Assembly: GCA_014529385.2 (NCBI GenBank) | Contig: CM043967.1 | Span: 130,629,182 to 130,693,181 of the forward strand | Origin: Adiantum capillus-veneris | Lineage: Eukaryota; Streptophyta; Polypodiopsida; Polypodiales; Pteridaceae | Direction of reading: 5' to 3' | DNA length: 64,000 nt | In this document: piece by piece, positions 13,130-61,610 of the stretch | How positions within the stretch are numbered: the first letter of the stretch is position 1 | Layout: each line of letters opens with the position of its first letter | Notes under the pieces: model-generated | Database searches by the model: none | Told to the model about the DNA's origin: nothing | What the model saw: the letters and a program-made list of their open reading frames with translations, nothing else | Position numbers and translations under genes: made by a program

Positions 13130-14440
13130 ATGGGAATGGATGACATGACCCAAGGATCAGGGTGGCATTAGGATCTTGTATCCAACAATATATGCAAAAG
13201 CTATGTGTGCAAAATTGGTTGTCTCACTTATAAACCAAATTAAGGAATGGGTGGTCATGGCTTGGGGGATGATTAATAAAGCTGAGCTAGCCTCACTAGG
13301 AGGCCAATGTAAGTAGATTATAGTACATATAAAATCTTCGCTCCAAATTGGACTTTCCTTAAGCTTGGGGGTTGCATTATACGTCGGGTGAAAACAAGTA
13401 GCATCATCTAACTAGAATGGAGAGAGACCTCAGATAATTTAGATGCTCCATCTTACATTGATCTCCTTGGGTCTCCAAGATTGGAGGTGGATCCTTGAAT
13501 CCCTTTTGGAGGGAAATTTCCAAAAGGTGAATAACAAAAGGAAGCTTCAAACTATCACATCTTTGGGATGATAGCAACCTCTGCTGGAAGGAAATTGATC
13601 AATTGGTGATTCAACATAATTTGAATATCTATTGATTTGTAGAGTCTTAGAATCCAGTTGCTTCAGCCCAATGCCGACCACCACCAAGTCTGAGCTTGAT
13701 TCGAAAGCTTGGCATTGGCCTAACACGACATATTGTTCGTACTCCCCAAAATGCTAGATACATATAGCAAGTCGACCTTCAAAGTTGACTCGTTCACTCT
13801 GCTCATCAAATTGTGGGAGGTGAATTGATCAGAAGAGGAGGTGACTAAAGGCTATTATCAATATTTCAGAGACAAAATGACCCAACTTCATGAAGTTTTT
13901 AATGTGAAAAATGGTATAAAGATCTATTCCCACTGGAAGTAGAATTCATATTGGCACGTACACTTGTTGTATGTGCAAAATAGCTACAGAAGATCCCCTA
14001 CATCTCTTCAAAAACTGCCCTTCAATGCGGTGTTTGGCTACAAATTATGCAAATGGATGCGAAAGACCTGAAAGATTGTCTTCTTTAGGAAGGACCTAAT
14101 TTTGAGAGGGTGAAGATCTCAGAACCAAACTATTTTCAATGATATTGTGAGTGAGAGTAATGAGCTCATATATAAATTAGAGTCAAGGGTAGGACAACTG
14201 CTCAGTCAGTGACTGAAAACATGCACCGAATTGCATGAGCTGATTGTGTGGCTCCTCTTAGCTGAAATCAATCCACTTATTGACACTTGGTTTAGGAAAA
14301 TTTAGAGTCTCCTGTTTTGTACTTGTACAACCTCTTTTTGGAAATATTGCCCCCTCATGGCACAACTAGTGCTTGAGGTTTGAGTGTACATTCTTTACCT
14401 AGTCAATATAACATCTCCACTCGCAATTTTGAGTATGGTA
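13130..14440 (+). pseudogene. LINE (non-LTR retrotransposon) 3' fragment
   Basis: Short in-frame pieces resemble the C-terminal part of plant LINE ORF2. Near 13150-13260 the translation reads PKDQGGIRILYP followed by AKAMCAKLV, like the region after the reverse transcriptase. Near 13966-14020 there is a zinc-binding RT motif, C-x-C with EDPLHLFKNCP. The end near 14400-14455 (atctccactcgcaattttgagt then an A-rich run) resembles the 3' end of a second fragment ending with poly(A) at 49353-49371. Many stops; 5' part absent. No target-site duplication identified. Confidence 0.6.
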
Positions 14441-15351
14441 AAGAAGAAAAAAAAGAGGATCGGAAGAGACTCTTGTAAGTCCTCATTACCCCTTTTTAAT
14501 GCTATTGCATGTCCATGTTTTCTAAAATAAATAGATAGCTTCCCCTTCCATGGATATAACCCTTTTTTCTTTGCGGCAGATTGCACAACTCTCGTGTGAG
14601 GTGACAAACAATGTTGATGAGCGCCAACAAAACACTTGACTGCATTCGAACGGATGACCCTGGTGACCAAGGATGAATGTTCAAACAACCAAGGTAGCTT
14701 CTTTGGACGAACATCACCCTATTTTATTCCCTCTCCTAGGGCAGGGCAAGTTTTAAACAAGCCCTTCTAGACTCATGAGATTTTTGACCTTCATACGACC
14801 ATTCAAATTAAAAATTGAAAGGGAGTAGGGGGTACCCAATCACGTTTAATGCTTTATTTGAAAGAATTTTCAGAAGATGCTCGTCGTCCGATGAAAGACA
14901 AAAAAGCTGAAAAGGCTGCCAAGTGTTGTCGCACGCAGGAGGGAAGCAGTGACGCGCGTGGAAAGAGGACGACCAAAAACTTGGGAGCAGGTGGTGGTTG
15001 AGCCAGCAAGGGAGGAGATCGGGCTAGGAAGGTGGAGGCAAGACGACCGTACAAGCCAGTGGAGGAGACGAGGAGCAGGCACTTTTTTTTAGATGTACAA
15101 AGGCAGTCTCTTTGCAACCGCGATAGCTGCGCCAATGGTTACGGCATCAACGGTCGAGTCGAACGTTGATACACGCGAGTTCGAATTGCTTCTCAGTTTT
15201 GGCTTGACATCAACAAAAGGAGGGGGGGGAATCTCTCAAGATTCTGGGTAATATAATAAACATCCTACCATAGCCAGGGAGTATGGCGTCAAATCCTATC
15301 AAAAGGACGAAGTGAACAAGGAAGTGAGCAATTGAAAATCCAAAGTGCAGG

Positions 15352-15353
<2 letters not shown>
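14441..15353 (+). promoter_or_regulatory. Upstream region of the UGT gene
   Basis: Intergenic sequence leading to the UGT start. Part of it (about 14870-15200) is noticeably GC-richer than the surroundings. No clear TATA box can be assigned with confidence. Minus-strand open frames here have no recognisable domain. Confidence 0.35.

Positions 15354-15354
<1 letters not shown>

Positions 15355-15440
<86 letters not shown>
15355..15440 (+). repeat. (TC)n(AC)n compound microsatellite just upstream of the UGT start codon
   Basis: About 26 TC units (15355-15407) run into about 16 AC units (15408-15440), ending 36 bp before the ATG at 15477, so probably in the 5' UTR. CT-rich leaders are common near plant transcription starts and can bind GAGA-type factors; a role here is inference. 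The LSLSL/THTHT frame it opens from 15345 is an artefact. Confidence 0.9.
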
Positions 15441-15442
<2 letters not shown>

Positions 15443-15476
15443 GCAAACTAGCTTCCCTTTCCACCGTTCAGCAGCG

Positions 15477-50875
<35,399 letters not shown>

Positions 50876-50977
50876 TTTATTAGCTTATCAGCTCATCACA
50901 AACAAAAAACAAAAGAAATCCAACCACAAATCATTATTTCCATTTTTAATTTTCAAATAACAATTGTAAATTCGGTT

Positions 50978-51006
50978 GTGTGTGTGTGTGTGTGTGTGTG
51001 GGGGGG

Positions 51007-51058
<52 letters not shown>
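50978..51058 (+). repeat. Compound microsatellite (GT)n G(10) (GA)n
   Basis: A GT run, a run of about ten G and about 24 GA units follow one another about 100 bp after the UGT stop codon, possibly in its 3' UTR. Confidence 0.95.
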
Positions 51059-51061
<3 letters not shown>

Positions 51062-51989
51062 GCTTCTACCACCAAAACTCTTCCCATTACTCAGAAGATT
51101 CTCAACCTCAAGCAAGGATGTAGGGGCTTGTATTTCAAGTAATTTCACAATATGGGATTTCAAAAGCGAAGCAAGCATATCTATCACCTTCGAATGGTCT
51201 CTCGTCTTCCTCTTTATCTTTCTTTTGTGTGAAGCAAGGAAAACTTTTCCAAAGGATTCTAAGCGAGGATCTCTTGTATGGTCTCTATACATGTGCATAC
51301 ACATACATACAAATTTTATGTGCCCTCTTTTAGAAATTTTGGTAGAACTAGTATGTCGTCACACACATTTTAAAAAAAACGCTTAATAAGCCGAATCATA
51401 GGAGATGTCTTTATTGGAAAGGAGACGTTGCTGCAGGTAGCAGGAACATCCAAGAAAACACCTGTGCGAAAGAGAAAGGGGGGGCGGAAAGGAAGGGGGG
51501 GGGGGGGGGGGGAATTGTTGTTCTTAGGTGACAGTTGTCTATATCTATACTATACATTAAGCTCACATAAATTCCGACAGCCACATGGTAATAAAAGATA
51601 TAACTTCAAAGCAAGACGTGAAGACAGTAGGGATGAAGCGAGAAGGGTGGCGAAGACGAAGCAGGAGAAGGGGAACCATGGCTATTTTTTTCTAATGTAA
51701 TGAATCCCTTTGGTTGCCAACATAGTGCATTAAGGCATGTGGTTACGTGAGTACGAAAAGAGTTCAGCTCCTTAAGGGATCGAGAACAAAACCCATTCAT
51801 CCACTGTTAAAGTGAGGTAAGGTCCTTCTTAGGAGGAAACGTCAAGATTGGAAAGAATCTACCAAGGAAATGAATATAATAATATGTCCCTACGAATTAA
51901 AAAAAAGAAACAAAGGGAGAATCAAGTATGATGCTTGCACTAACACTGAAAAGATAAAAAAAATGAAGGGGAAGCGGGGCAGGAGGCAA
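51059..51989. other. No gene recognised
   Basis: Includes a run of about 18 G near 51497-51513. No domain recognised. Confidence 0.5.
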
Positions 51990-52720
51990 ATACCTTTTAA
52001 TTTTAAAAAAGGTAAGGTATCCTTAGGAATACTTTTTGATTTGTTATAAAAAGGTTTCTAATTTAAAAAAAGTTATTCCTAAGAATAACTTTTGATTTAA
52101 AATAAGGTATTCCTATACCTTTAAATTTTAAAAATTAATTTTAAAAAAAAGGTATTCCTATTTTTATAAAGGTATTGTTAATGGCTTAAAACTTAATTTT
52201 TAAAAAAAGTATTCCTATATCTTTTAATTTAAAAAATTAAGGTAAAAAAGGTATTCCTATACCTTTCAATTTAAACAAAAGGAAAAAAAAAAGTATTCCT
52301 TATGGCTTTAAAGAATTAAGAATATCTTTTAATTTAAAAAATTAATCAAAAAATATATTTTTATACCTTTTGATTTAAAAAATCATTTTAAAAAAGTATT
52401 CCTATTAAAGCAGCACAATGGCTACCGTGTGCAATACCCATGCCGGCATGTTTGTAACAGATGAGCCTAATTAAATTACCTTTTGATTTTTAAAAAAGGT
52501 ATTCCTAGTGGCTTCAAAAAATTAAGAATACCTTTCAAAAAAAATATAAAAGATATTCATAATGAATACCTTTTAATTTAAAGAAAGGTATCCCTAATGG
52601 CTTCAAAAATTTACAAAAAATAAGCATACCTTTTTTTTATAAAAAGATATTCCTAATGGCTTCAAAAAATTAAAAGGTATTCCTAATGGCTTCAAAAAAA
52701 TTAAAAGGTGCTCCTAATTC
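51990..52720. repeat. AT-rich degenerate tandem field built on aaaggtattcctaatggctt
   Basis: At least ten imperfect copies of a phrase around aaaggtattcct, several continuing as aatggcttcaaaaaattaa, separated by A/T runs. Spacing is irregular and some copies are inverted (aggaatacct). One GC-richer insert (about 52410-52470) interrupts it. Confidence 0.8.
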
Positions 52721-54340
52721 ACAGATTCCACTCAAAAACAAAAAGAACCATGCGTTAATCTATAGCAAGTAGCGGCAGGCAATGACGAAGCACGTAGATT
52801 TGCAACAATATTACCTAAGAAAAATGAATACAACATTGAGAGAAAGAGAGAGAGAAGAAGAAAATGCTATTAAAAAAAAAAAAGCATAGAAACACTTATT
52901 TATATGGACACTAAAGGTCTTTTAACTTTCCATTTTCATTTGTCTTTTTCTTTCCTCCTTCGTTCATCTTTTGACTTTCCAATTTCATGTGTCTTTTCAT
53001 TTGCTAAAATCAGCCTGCACTTGCACTTAATATGTTTTGAAAGATTTTTATTTTTTGATTTTGAGATTGGGGAGACCTAATCCCTTGAGTTTTTGTATAT
53101 TTTGTCATGATTCAAAGTAGCAGCGTTGTTGCATGCTTCAACAATCAACAAGGCATATATTGTAACACCAATTTCTATGGTTTGATTTTGTTCTCTTTCA
53201 GGCGCACAATAACGATTGGCTACATCAACCAAAAGATGTCTCTTATTTTAAAGAGATACGTAGTCAGCTAGCTCACCATTCAACTGACACACAAACCATC
53301 CCTTGCAAACTTTGTCAAAAAACTATGCAATGCACAAAGGTTGATAGCTAGTTAGCAATTCTAGCATTAAAAAGCTTTGCAGTGAAGAAATGCATAGCCA
53401 GCGCGCACGCACCTGCACACACAATAGGCATCAAACACATGAGAGTTGAGGATGCCATGATGTCCATGATTAAAGTGGCCATGATGTATTTGAGTTGCAA
53501 CGAATTTTTAAGCATATCTACTACCTATGTGTGGAGATTGTTGTACCCGTCCTATCAACACTCTTCTCATGCTATGTTGCATTCTTCTCAATCTTGTATA
53601 GTTCCATAGGGCTCAACCTCGGCGCACACAGTTGATTCTTATCTATGTAGGCAGGACATAGAATAGACCAAGTCTTGTTATTAATTGTAGGTGAGCTCTA
53701 AGCACACAAAATAGTACCTGGTCTTTGCCTTGATGTCCATTTTCTTTATGACATTGCTCCAAAACTCATTCATCATCAATGTTTAGAACCCATCGCGTGA
53801 ATTCATGGATTGCTTTTTGAGGGTTGACCATCAATTTCAAAAATTGGCCAAGCTTGTGAGGCCGGCCATTTCGACAAATCCTCGAGTCCCAAATTCACTT
53901 TTTCGTAGACAAATGATGGGGTGCCATATTTGCTTAGCCATGCTTTGGGTGCCCCAGTGTGACGAGGGCTAAGAGCCAACCACCCACGATCAAATAGAGT
54001 TTGCCAAGTAGGGCACTCAAGGCATTCTTTCTCTCTCCATAATTACTCAATAGTAAATGCAATACTATCTATATCCCTCTTTATCGCTTCCAAAAAAGTA
54101 AATCCAATACAAACATAGTGGAAACACTAACAAGGAGAAAAAATTGGAGAAAGGTGGATAAAGAAAGTAGACAATGTAAAGGATTGTTTGGAGATTCTCT
54201 AAATAGGCCAAGATGCTACCAAAGATGCCATATAATATCGTACTCAATAACATCTACTATAGATAAAGGTGAAGTTGTAGATGTGAAGATACCATACACA
54301 AGGATGTCTACAAATGCAAAGAAGGTGGGAGCTTCCAAGA
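52721..54340. other. No gene recognised
   Basis: No coding domain or element ends seen. Confidence 0.5.
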
Positions 54341-54715
54341 AACTAAGAACTCACATATGGGAACTCCTTTCTTTAGGTACGACCTTGCTATGGGCTCCAA
54401 ATCCATTGATGATTTGGTTCTTCTGACTTACATATGCATAGTAAGAGCCATGCTTTTGAGAGCTATTTGGCAGTCCAAGAATGCGCTACTGTTTCAACGA
54501 AAATGTGAGTCCCTGGACTCAAATGTTGTTCTAGAAACGTGCTGGTGGAGAATAGATTGTAATAAGTCCTCAAAGATGTAGGGCTAGTCAAGATGGTCTC
54601 CCCCTTTGATGCATTTTTTCTTGGGTAACCCTGTGCAAAGGATATGACAGGGCTCTTTCTAATTTTTTGATGATTAAGCAATTCAAGCTCACCTAAGCAC
54701 TTTTATTAGAAAAAA
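54341..54715 (+). pseudogene. Possible LINE tail
   Basis: The frame at 54357-54581 ends with LLRAIWQSKNALLFQ, resembling the W-x-RN-hydrophobic segment after the zinc-binding RT region of plant LINEs. An A-rich run (attagaaaaaaagaaa, about 54702-54717) follows. Weak support. Confidence 0.35.
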
Positions 54716-55259
54716 AGAAACTCAGAACAATTGACCACAGCCTACAATAGCAAGGATAAATACTACAACTTAACAACATGAAGGAAGCCAAAATAGAGAA
54801 CACAACTTTTTGAGGTCAATTTTTTTCCAAACATTGGATGCCTAATAAGAAAAAAGTAGAACCTCAACTATCTCAAGATTCCTTTGGGAGTATGAACAAT
54901 GAACGGATTCTACACATCATAGCATGAGATTGGATGAGAGTGGGGGTTTCATCCCCAAGGATTGAATTACTGGGGACTTAACACCTCTGATCTACATAAG
55001 ATGGTAAGAAATTAGGCTAACAAAGAGCCAATAGAATCACATTAGAATAGCACTTTATTTTAAGAATAGGAATTGATGGGACCTGCACCTAAAATTCATG
55101 GAAGAGCAGAAGAAGGTTTGTTGAAAGCTTGACCCACAAATTTCCAAAATTGGCTAAAAACTACAATTCAAATGGAGATCCATATAACCATTCAACGAGT
55201 TTCAACCAAGTGTTGTGCATTGAGAGAGTATATGTTGTTCGTACACTATACAAGGGCTT
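54716..55259. other. No gene recognised; flank of the copia insertion
   Basis: No domain recognised. Ends with the target-site copy tgtaa (55260-55264). Confidence 0.5.
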
Positions 55260-55264
55260 TGTAA

Positions 55265-55456
55265 TGTTGGGATATAAAGCCCAATGTAGTCGCCCAGGTA
55301 AGTGGGCGGGCCGCCAGGTATGTACACATATTCTTTTGTAAAAACCTAATAAGAACTCACTATGCTCTACACATTACAGTAGAGCGAGTTCACCATATCG
55401 TCGTGCTCTTCTTCTCGCACTCTCTCTCGCGTCGCACTTCCGCTCGTACTCCCTCA
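55265..55456 (+). repeat. Copia 5' LTR (192 bp)
   Basis: TGTTGGGATATAAAGCCC to ACTCCCTCA. The LTR contains GC-rich cgggccgcc and a CT-rich end. The leader from 55457 to 56551 is about 1.1 kb and non-coding. Confidence 0.96.
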
Positions 55457-56551
55457 ACTGGTATCAGAGCTTAGATCGAGGCTCGGGGCAGCATTGCAGG
55501 AGGCTAGAGTCACCAACTCAGATTGGAGTGAAATTCGACAGGCGAAGACACAGCCCCAAACCTCGTGGGTAAGCCCGAAGGGCTTGGTGTGCTCAGAATT
55601 TCATTCTGAGGTCATCTCGGTTACCGTTCGGCTTCGACAAAGTTCTGCGCAGGCCATTTTCGACTACGTGGTCTCGGCGGGTGCAGATCCGACTCTGCAA
55701 TTTGGGGTTTTCGGCCTATGACTGCAGGTGCTGAGGATATCAACACTCCCAGAGTGTTGATTTGTGGCTGTCTACACATCGAAGGACGGCTCACAGTTCT
55801 TGGAGGCGTGTCACATACGACACGGGCGCATCTACACACAAACTATAGGCGACATCCACTAGTTCATCACGTAGCTTGTGTTTGCTGCTTGATATTCCAG
55901 ATTTCATGCTGACATTCCAGGTACTTCCACATGGGATGTATTGTCAGAGATGATGTATGTCTGTTGAGGGTTTGCTGGCTGTGAGTCACGCAGTAAACAA
56001 CCGCCGCAGCGGTTACAGCATACAGTGGGAAATTTGTGGATGTATGACTTTGTGGGAAGTCTATGTACTGTCAGATTTACTGCAGCCTTTGTTGAGGGTC
56101 GAGTGAAGTTTTATTGAGCTGAGGGATTCTCGAATGTTGAGATCCTTTCGGTGATACAGGTCTTGGAGCGATCCCTCGAGCACCCTTAGATAGGCAGCTA
56201 GGATGTATTGACTGTGCGTTAGACAGTTGGGATTGCATCTTTTCTTTACTGCAGTTGAGGCATTGTCGCAGTCTATGCTTACAGGATAGTGACAGGACAG
56301 TCAGAGACAGTACAGGTGCAGGACAGGTTTACCCACAGCTTACAGTGTCAGAGAGACAGTGTTTTTGAGCTGTTTTTGGTCTGTTTTTTAGTACACCAGA
56401 GCCATTTTACAAAGGAGACTCTGCCAAAATTTATGCAGAATCTGAAGCTTTCTTGGTTCATTTGACAGGTTGATATTGGTTCAGAGGTCAGTTTACACGG
56501 GAAACTCTGCCGAATTTTTCCCAGGAAAGTAAACTACTGTGAAGCGTAGCT

Positions 56552-59500
56552 ATGGCTGGATCACAGGACACTGCTCTTTACAATATCAAGAAGCTGGATG
56601 GAACCAATTTCCCATTGTGGAAGAAGCAGATTTGGCACGTGTTGGTACAAAAGAATCAGATAAAACCTATAAATCTCAAAGGGATAAAACCAGAAGATAT
56701 GGACGAAGATGAATGGAGCGAAATGGATGAATTGGCACTTTCTACCATTATGCTGACTTTGGCAGAAAGCATTTACTTCAATGTAGCAGACGAGATGTCG
56801 GCTTATCAAGCATGGTTAAAGCTGAGTGATCTTTATGAGAAGCTGAGTGCAGCTTCACAGGTATACTGGCTTAAGAAGCTTGTTGACTTGAAGATGAAAG
56901 AAGGGACACCTATGTCCAATCATTTGAATGAATTCAACACAATCTATAGTCAGTTGTCAGCTCAAGGTGTCAAGTTTGATGAACCTGTTAGAGCTATGTT
57001 CCTGTTGATCACATTGCCGGAAAGTTGGGACACTTTTCACACAGCTTTGAGTAATTTTGCACCTCCAGATGGTTTGAACATAGCAGGTGTAGAAGAAAGT
57101 CTGCTTACTGAAGAAACCAATAGAAAGACAATGGACAAAGGCAAAGGAACAGCCTTAGTTGTCAGGGGAAGGACCAAAGAAAAGTACAAAATGGGAAGAG
57201 GAATCAGTCTCGTAGCAAGTCCCGCAGTGCTAAAGCCAAGAGTGACATAGAATGCTACCATTGTGGCAAGAAGGGTCACATGAAAAGAGACTGCAGAGAA
57301 TGGAAAGCGGAAAAAGGCAAAGAGAAAGCTGAAGACCATGGTGAGAAGAACAAGTCCTCAGTGAAGATTCAAGAAATAAATGTGACAAACACTGTTGCAG
57401 AGGATGACAGTCTAGTGTCAGGAGACATCTACTTCTTGAAGAATACAATGGACTCAGCTCTTCTTACAGCATCTGATGGAAATGCACTGAGTGACTGGAT
57501 TATAGACTCAGGGGCATCACTTCATGTGTCTCCAAACAAGGAGTGGTTTACTTCTTATGTGACCACTAAAGATCATGTTCGGCTAGGCAATGGGTAGACA
57601 TGTGAGATCTTAGGTGTTGGAGATGTTCAATTGAAGTTTCAGAATGGCTCTTCTTTCACACTGAAGAATGTGAGACATGTTCCCGCAATTACAAAGAGCT
57701 TGATCAGCACAGGTTTACTTGATGATGCTGGCTACGTCACCATTTTTGGACAGAACATGTGGAAGATATCCAAGGGTTCTATGACAGTAGCACATGGAGT
57801 AAAGTCTGGAGGACTTTACATGATTTATGTATCAAATGTCTCTAAAAATGTAATCAATGTAACCGAGCAGCCGAACGTTTCTTTGTGGCATAGTCGGTTA
57901 GGACATATGTCCAAGAAGGGAATGGAAATCTTGTCTCGTTCTGGTTATTTGCCTGGCTTTTCATTTAATGATTTTGAATTCTGTGAACATTGTCTGTATG
58001 GTAAGCAAACACAGCAGCCACATAATCATAGAATTAGTAGAAGAGATACACAGTTGGAACTTGTTCATAGTGATTTGTGTGGACCTATGCCTAACCTATC
58101 TCTAGGGGGAGCTTCTTACTTTATGACATTTATAGATGATTACTCGAGGAAAGTATGGGTTTACTTTCTCAAGCACAAGGATGAAGCGTTTAGTGTTTTC
58201 AAAACGTTTGTGACACTTGTGGAGAATCAGAGTGGCAAGAAGCTTAAATGCTTACGCACTGACAATGGTGGAGAGTATGTTTCACAGGCCTTTCAGGACT
58301 TTTGTGAGTCAAAAGGTATAAAACGTGAACTTACTGCTCCTTACAATCCTCCTCAAAATGGTGTTGCTGAGAGGATGAATAGGACCATACAAGAGAAGGT
58401 CAGAAGTATGTTGTCTAATGCACAGCTGCCAAATGGGTTTTGGGCTGAAGCTGTATCAACAGTTGTTCATCTTGTAAATAGATCTCCTAGCAAGGTTTTG
58501 CAGAAGGATTCAGTGCCAGAGATGGTATGGTCAGGCAAAATGCCCTCATACAAGCATCTCAGAGTCTTTGGCTGTGAGGCATATACTCACGTTCCAAAGG
58601 AATTTAGGAACAAACTTGAGCCAAAGAGTAGAAAGTGCATCTTTCTAGGCTATGGTAATTCTGGTGAGACGGGGTACAGACTTTGGGATCCCGAATCCAG
58701 AAAGGTTGTCCGCAGCAATGATGTTCACTTTAATGAATCCAAATATCATTCCAAACCAGAGAGGGTTGAGGAAATTAGAAGAGTTGTCTTCCAAGAAGAT
58801 GGACCTGCACGTGCAAGACAAAATGTCAGGGCTCAAGAGGAGCAAGGACAGGATAGAGTGGAACCACAGGTTGTGGCTGAGCCTGAGCCACCTATTGTGC
58901 GTAGATCTGGACGTGTCACGCGACCTCCTGATAGGTTTGTTCCATCTATGAACTATGTCATGTTGACTAATTGCAATGAGCCTTCATGTTACAAGGAAGC
59001 AGTGCAAATGAAGGACTCTGGGAATTGGCAATTGGCCATGCAGTCAGAGATGACAGCTCTGCATAAAAACCAGACATGGAAGCTAGTTAAATTACCACGG
59101 GGCAAAAAGGCTCTACCTTGTAAATGGGTTTACAGGTATAAGATCACCACTCATGATAGTCAGCCAAAGTACAAAGCAAGGCTTGTTGCCAAGGGCTTTA
59201 AGCAAGAACAAGGCATTGACTTTGATGAAGTCTTCTCTCCGGTGGTCAAGATGACTACATTGAGATGCTTTCTTGCATTGGTTGCCATATTAGATTTGGT
59301 GTTGCACCAAATGGATGTCAAGACAGCGTTCTTGCATGGTGATTTAGATGTGGAAATTTACATGCAGCAGCCAGAAGGGTTTGTTGAGAAATGCAAGGAA
59401 GATTGGGTATGCCAGTTGTTAAAGAGTCTTTATGGCTTAAAACAATCACCGAGGGCATGGTACCATAAATTCCACAATTTTATGCTTTCTCAAGGCTACA

Positions 59501-60534
59501 AACGTAGTGAATTCGATCACTGTCTATATACAAAGAAGGCTAAGGATGGCAGTTGGCTGATCCTTATTTTGTATGTGGATGACATGTTGATTGCTGGCAA
59601 GCACTTGGAAGAAATTTCAACTTTGAAGTCAAAGATGGCAAAATCGTTTGACATGATCAAAGACATGGGTGAGGCAAGTCATATACTTGGTATGCGCATT
59701 GAGAGAGACAGATCAAAGAAGTTGATTTGGTTATCTCAAACAGAGTATATTGACAAGGTTTTGCAACATTTCAATATGGAGAAGGGAAAGGCATTGAGTG
59801 TTCCATTGCCACCATATGTGAAACTTAGCAAACAAGATTGTCCTGTGTTTGAGGAAGAACAAGCTGAAATGGATAAGATTCCATATGCGTCTGCAGTGGG
59901 TAGTTTGATGTATGCAATGATTGCTACTCGCCCAGACATTGCATTTGCAGTGGGAGTAGTAAGTCGATACATGTCAAACCCAGGCAAGAAACATTGGGAG
60001 GCAGTGAAAGGAATATTGAGATACCTGAAAGCTACAAAGAGTATGCGTATATGCTATGGGAGTCAGGAGCTAAGTGTAAAGGGTTTTACAGACTCAGATT
60101 ATGCAGGTGACTTAGACAACCGAAGGTCTACGTCAGGGTATGTCTTTACATTGGCTGGTGGAGCAGTATCATGGCGTTCTAGATTACAAGATTGTGTTAC
60201 TCAGTCTACTACAGAGGCTGAATATGTTGCAGCATCAGAGGCATGCAAAGAATCAATTTGTCTTAATCGACTAGTAACAGATTTGGGAATCAAAGAAGAG
60301 ATGCTTGTGTTATATTGTGATAGTCAAAGTGCTATACAATTGGCTCGCAATCCAGTTTATCACTCAAAGACAAAGCATGTGGATGTGAAGTATCATTTCA
60401 TCAGAGAAATGCTCGAGGATAAGCAACTTCAGCTTGTCAAAGTTCACACCACAGAAAATCCTGCTGATCTACTTACAAAAGGACTTCCCTCAGAGAGCTT
60501 TGCGCATTTTCGCAAGCAGTTAGGTGTAGGGTAG
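56552..60534 (+). pseudogene. gag-pol: Copia gag-pol polyprotein with one frameshift and one stop
   Basis: Gag starts MAGSQD at 56552. A one-base loss near 57193-57205, seen by comparison with the 20-24 kb copy, shifts the frame just before the zinc knuckle (CYHCGKKGHMKRDC at about 57253). The frame resumes with protease DSGAS (57505), then TAG at 57595-57597 where the other copy has CAG. After that 967 codons are open: pre-integrase HSRLGH/CEHC, integrase core with LVHSDLCG, RTDNGGEY and NGVAERMN, RT with YVDD (59572-59583), RNase H with TDSDYAGD and KHVDVKYHFI. All catalytic residues I can check are present. The two lesions make this copy non-autonomous as it stands. Confidence 0.95.
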
Positions 60535-60623
60535 TACATCACTTCTCTACATCTCTTGTATATTAGCTTGTATAGTAGCTTCTCTCACACTTAAAGTACC
60601 ACATTGGACTTTAAGCGGGAGGT

Positions 60624-60815
60624 TGTTGGGATATAAATCCCAATGTGGTCGCCCAGGTAAGTGGGCGGGCCGCCAGGTATGTACACATATTCTTTTGTAA
60701 AAACCTAATAAGAACTCACTATGCTCTACACATTACAGTAGAGCGAGTTCACCATATCATCGTGCTCTTCTTCTCGCACTCTCTCTCGCGTCGCACTTCC
60801 GCTCGTACTCCTTCA
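60624..60815 (+). repeat. Copia 3' LTR (192 bp)
   Basis: TGTTGGGATATAAATCCC to GTACTCCTTCA, followed by the target copy tgtaa. Confidence 0.96.
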
Positions 60816-60857
60816 TGTAATTGTTAGAGTAGAGTGAAAGCAAAGATGAGAGAAGGG

Positions 60858-60860
<3 letters not shown>

Positions 60861-60940
<80 letters not shown>
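60861..60940 (+). repeat. (GA)n microsatellite, about 40 units
   Basis: Uninterrupted GA run 45 bp after the copia 3' LTR. Confidence 0.97.
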
Positions 60941-60942
<2 letters not shown>

Positions 60943-61387
60943 AAAGGACATGGCCATAAAACCCTCCATATAGCACAGGTGGGGTACAAGATAATAGAGA
61001 GAGGGTTCCTGTGGGCTCCCTATATACCTATTGGAATGCAAGTCCGTTGCTGGGAAAATAAGAGCGAGGGCACCTCTACAGCAATGTCTCCTAATAGCAC
61101 TCAAGATAAGATTAGTACCACATATGGAATCAAAATATTCCCAACAAAACCACAACTCAAAGATAAGTGATCCCTTGGGAATTTACAAGCACACACCCAC
61201 CCAAAAGACCACCTAGGAAGCATGGATTTACAGCACACGCCAACCAATGCACTTGAGGAAATGATCTTCCCCTTCACCAAATGATTATTCAAAACCACAA
61301 GTTCAAAGTGTGCATACACCACAAAACATGTGAGCTTCCACAAATTATGCTACACGAAAATGTCTACAGGCTACCATATCCTATACT
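60941..61387. other. No gene recognised
   Basis: No domain recognised. Confidence 0.5.
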
Positions 61388-61610
61388 GTGTGGGAAATAG
61401 ATTGTATATTGATAATCCATATTCTCAATCCAATCTTCAAGAACCTTGCCGACATCTTTGCCTTCCCCGCTAAAGTTTCCAGGTTGAGACTTGCGGAGCA
61501 TAGCATCGATATCACAATCAATGATAGTCGATTGAGGTGCAATTGGGACACTGGCATTAACACCCACTCCATTTCATTTAGGAGGCATGATTGGTTACTG
61601 CATCATGTCA
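61388..61610 (-). pseudogene. Gypsy gag N-terminal fragment
   Basis: Minus-strand frame with LRKSQPGNFSGEGKDVGKVL and EDWIENMDY, the usual start of the retrotransposon gag domain in plant gypsy elements. An MPPK start near 61590 is followed by a stop. It ends abruptly near 61388. Because gag lies at the wrong end relative to the pol fragments at 62-64 kb, it belongs to another copy or a rearranged one. Confidence 0.6.

Larger units (their letters stand above)
55265..60815 (+). mobile_element. Ty1/copia element, full length, target-site duplication tgtaa
   Basis: Two 192-bp LTRs (55265-55456 and 60624-60815) differing at about 4 positions (2 percent), flanked by tgtaa at 55260-55264 and 60816-60820. 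Primer site tggtatcagagc at about 55459 and polypurine tract aagcgggaggt before the 3' LTR. Same family as 20328-24723. Confidence 0.97.

Noticed and set aside
15345-15476. Upstream in-frame ATG of the UGT giving a long Leu-Ser and Thr-His N-terminus, which might be read as a signal peptide
   Set aside because: It is encoded entirely by the TC/AC microsatellite; family-1 UGTs are cytosolic and start shortly before the HALILPYPAQGH segment.
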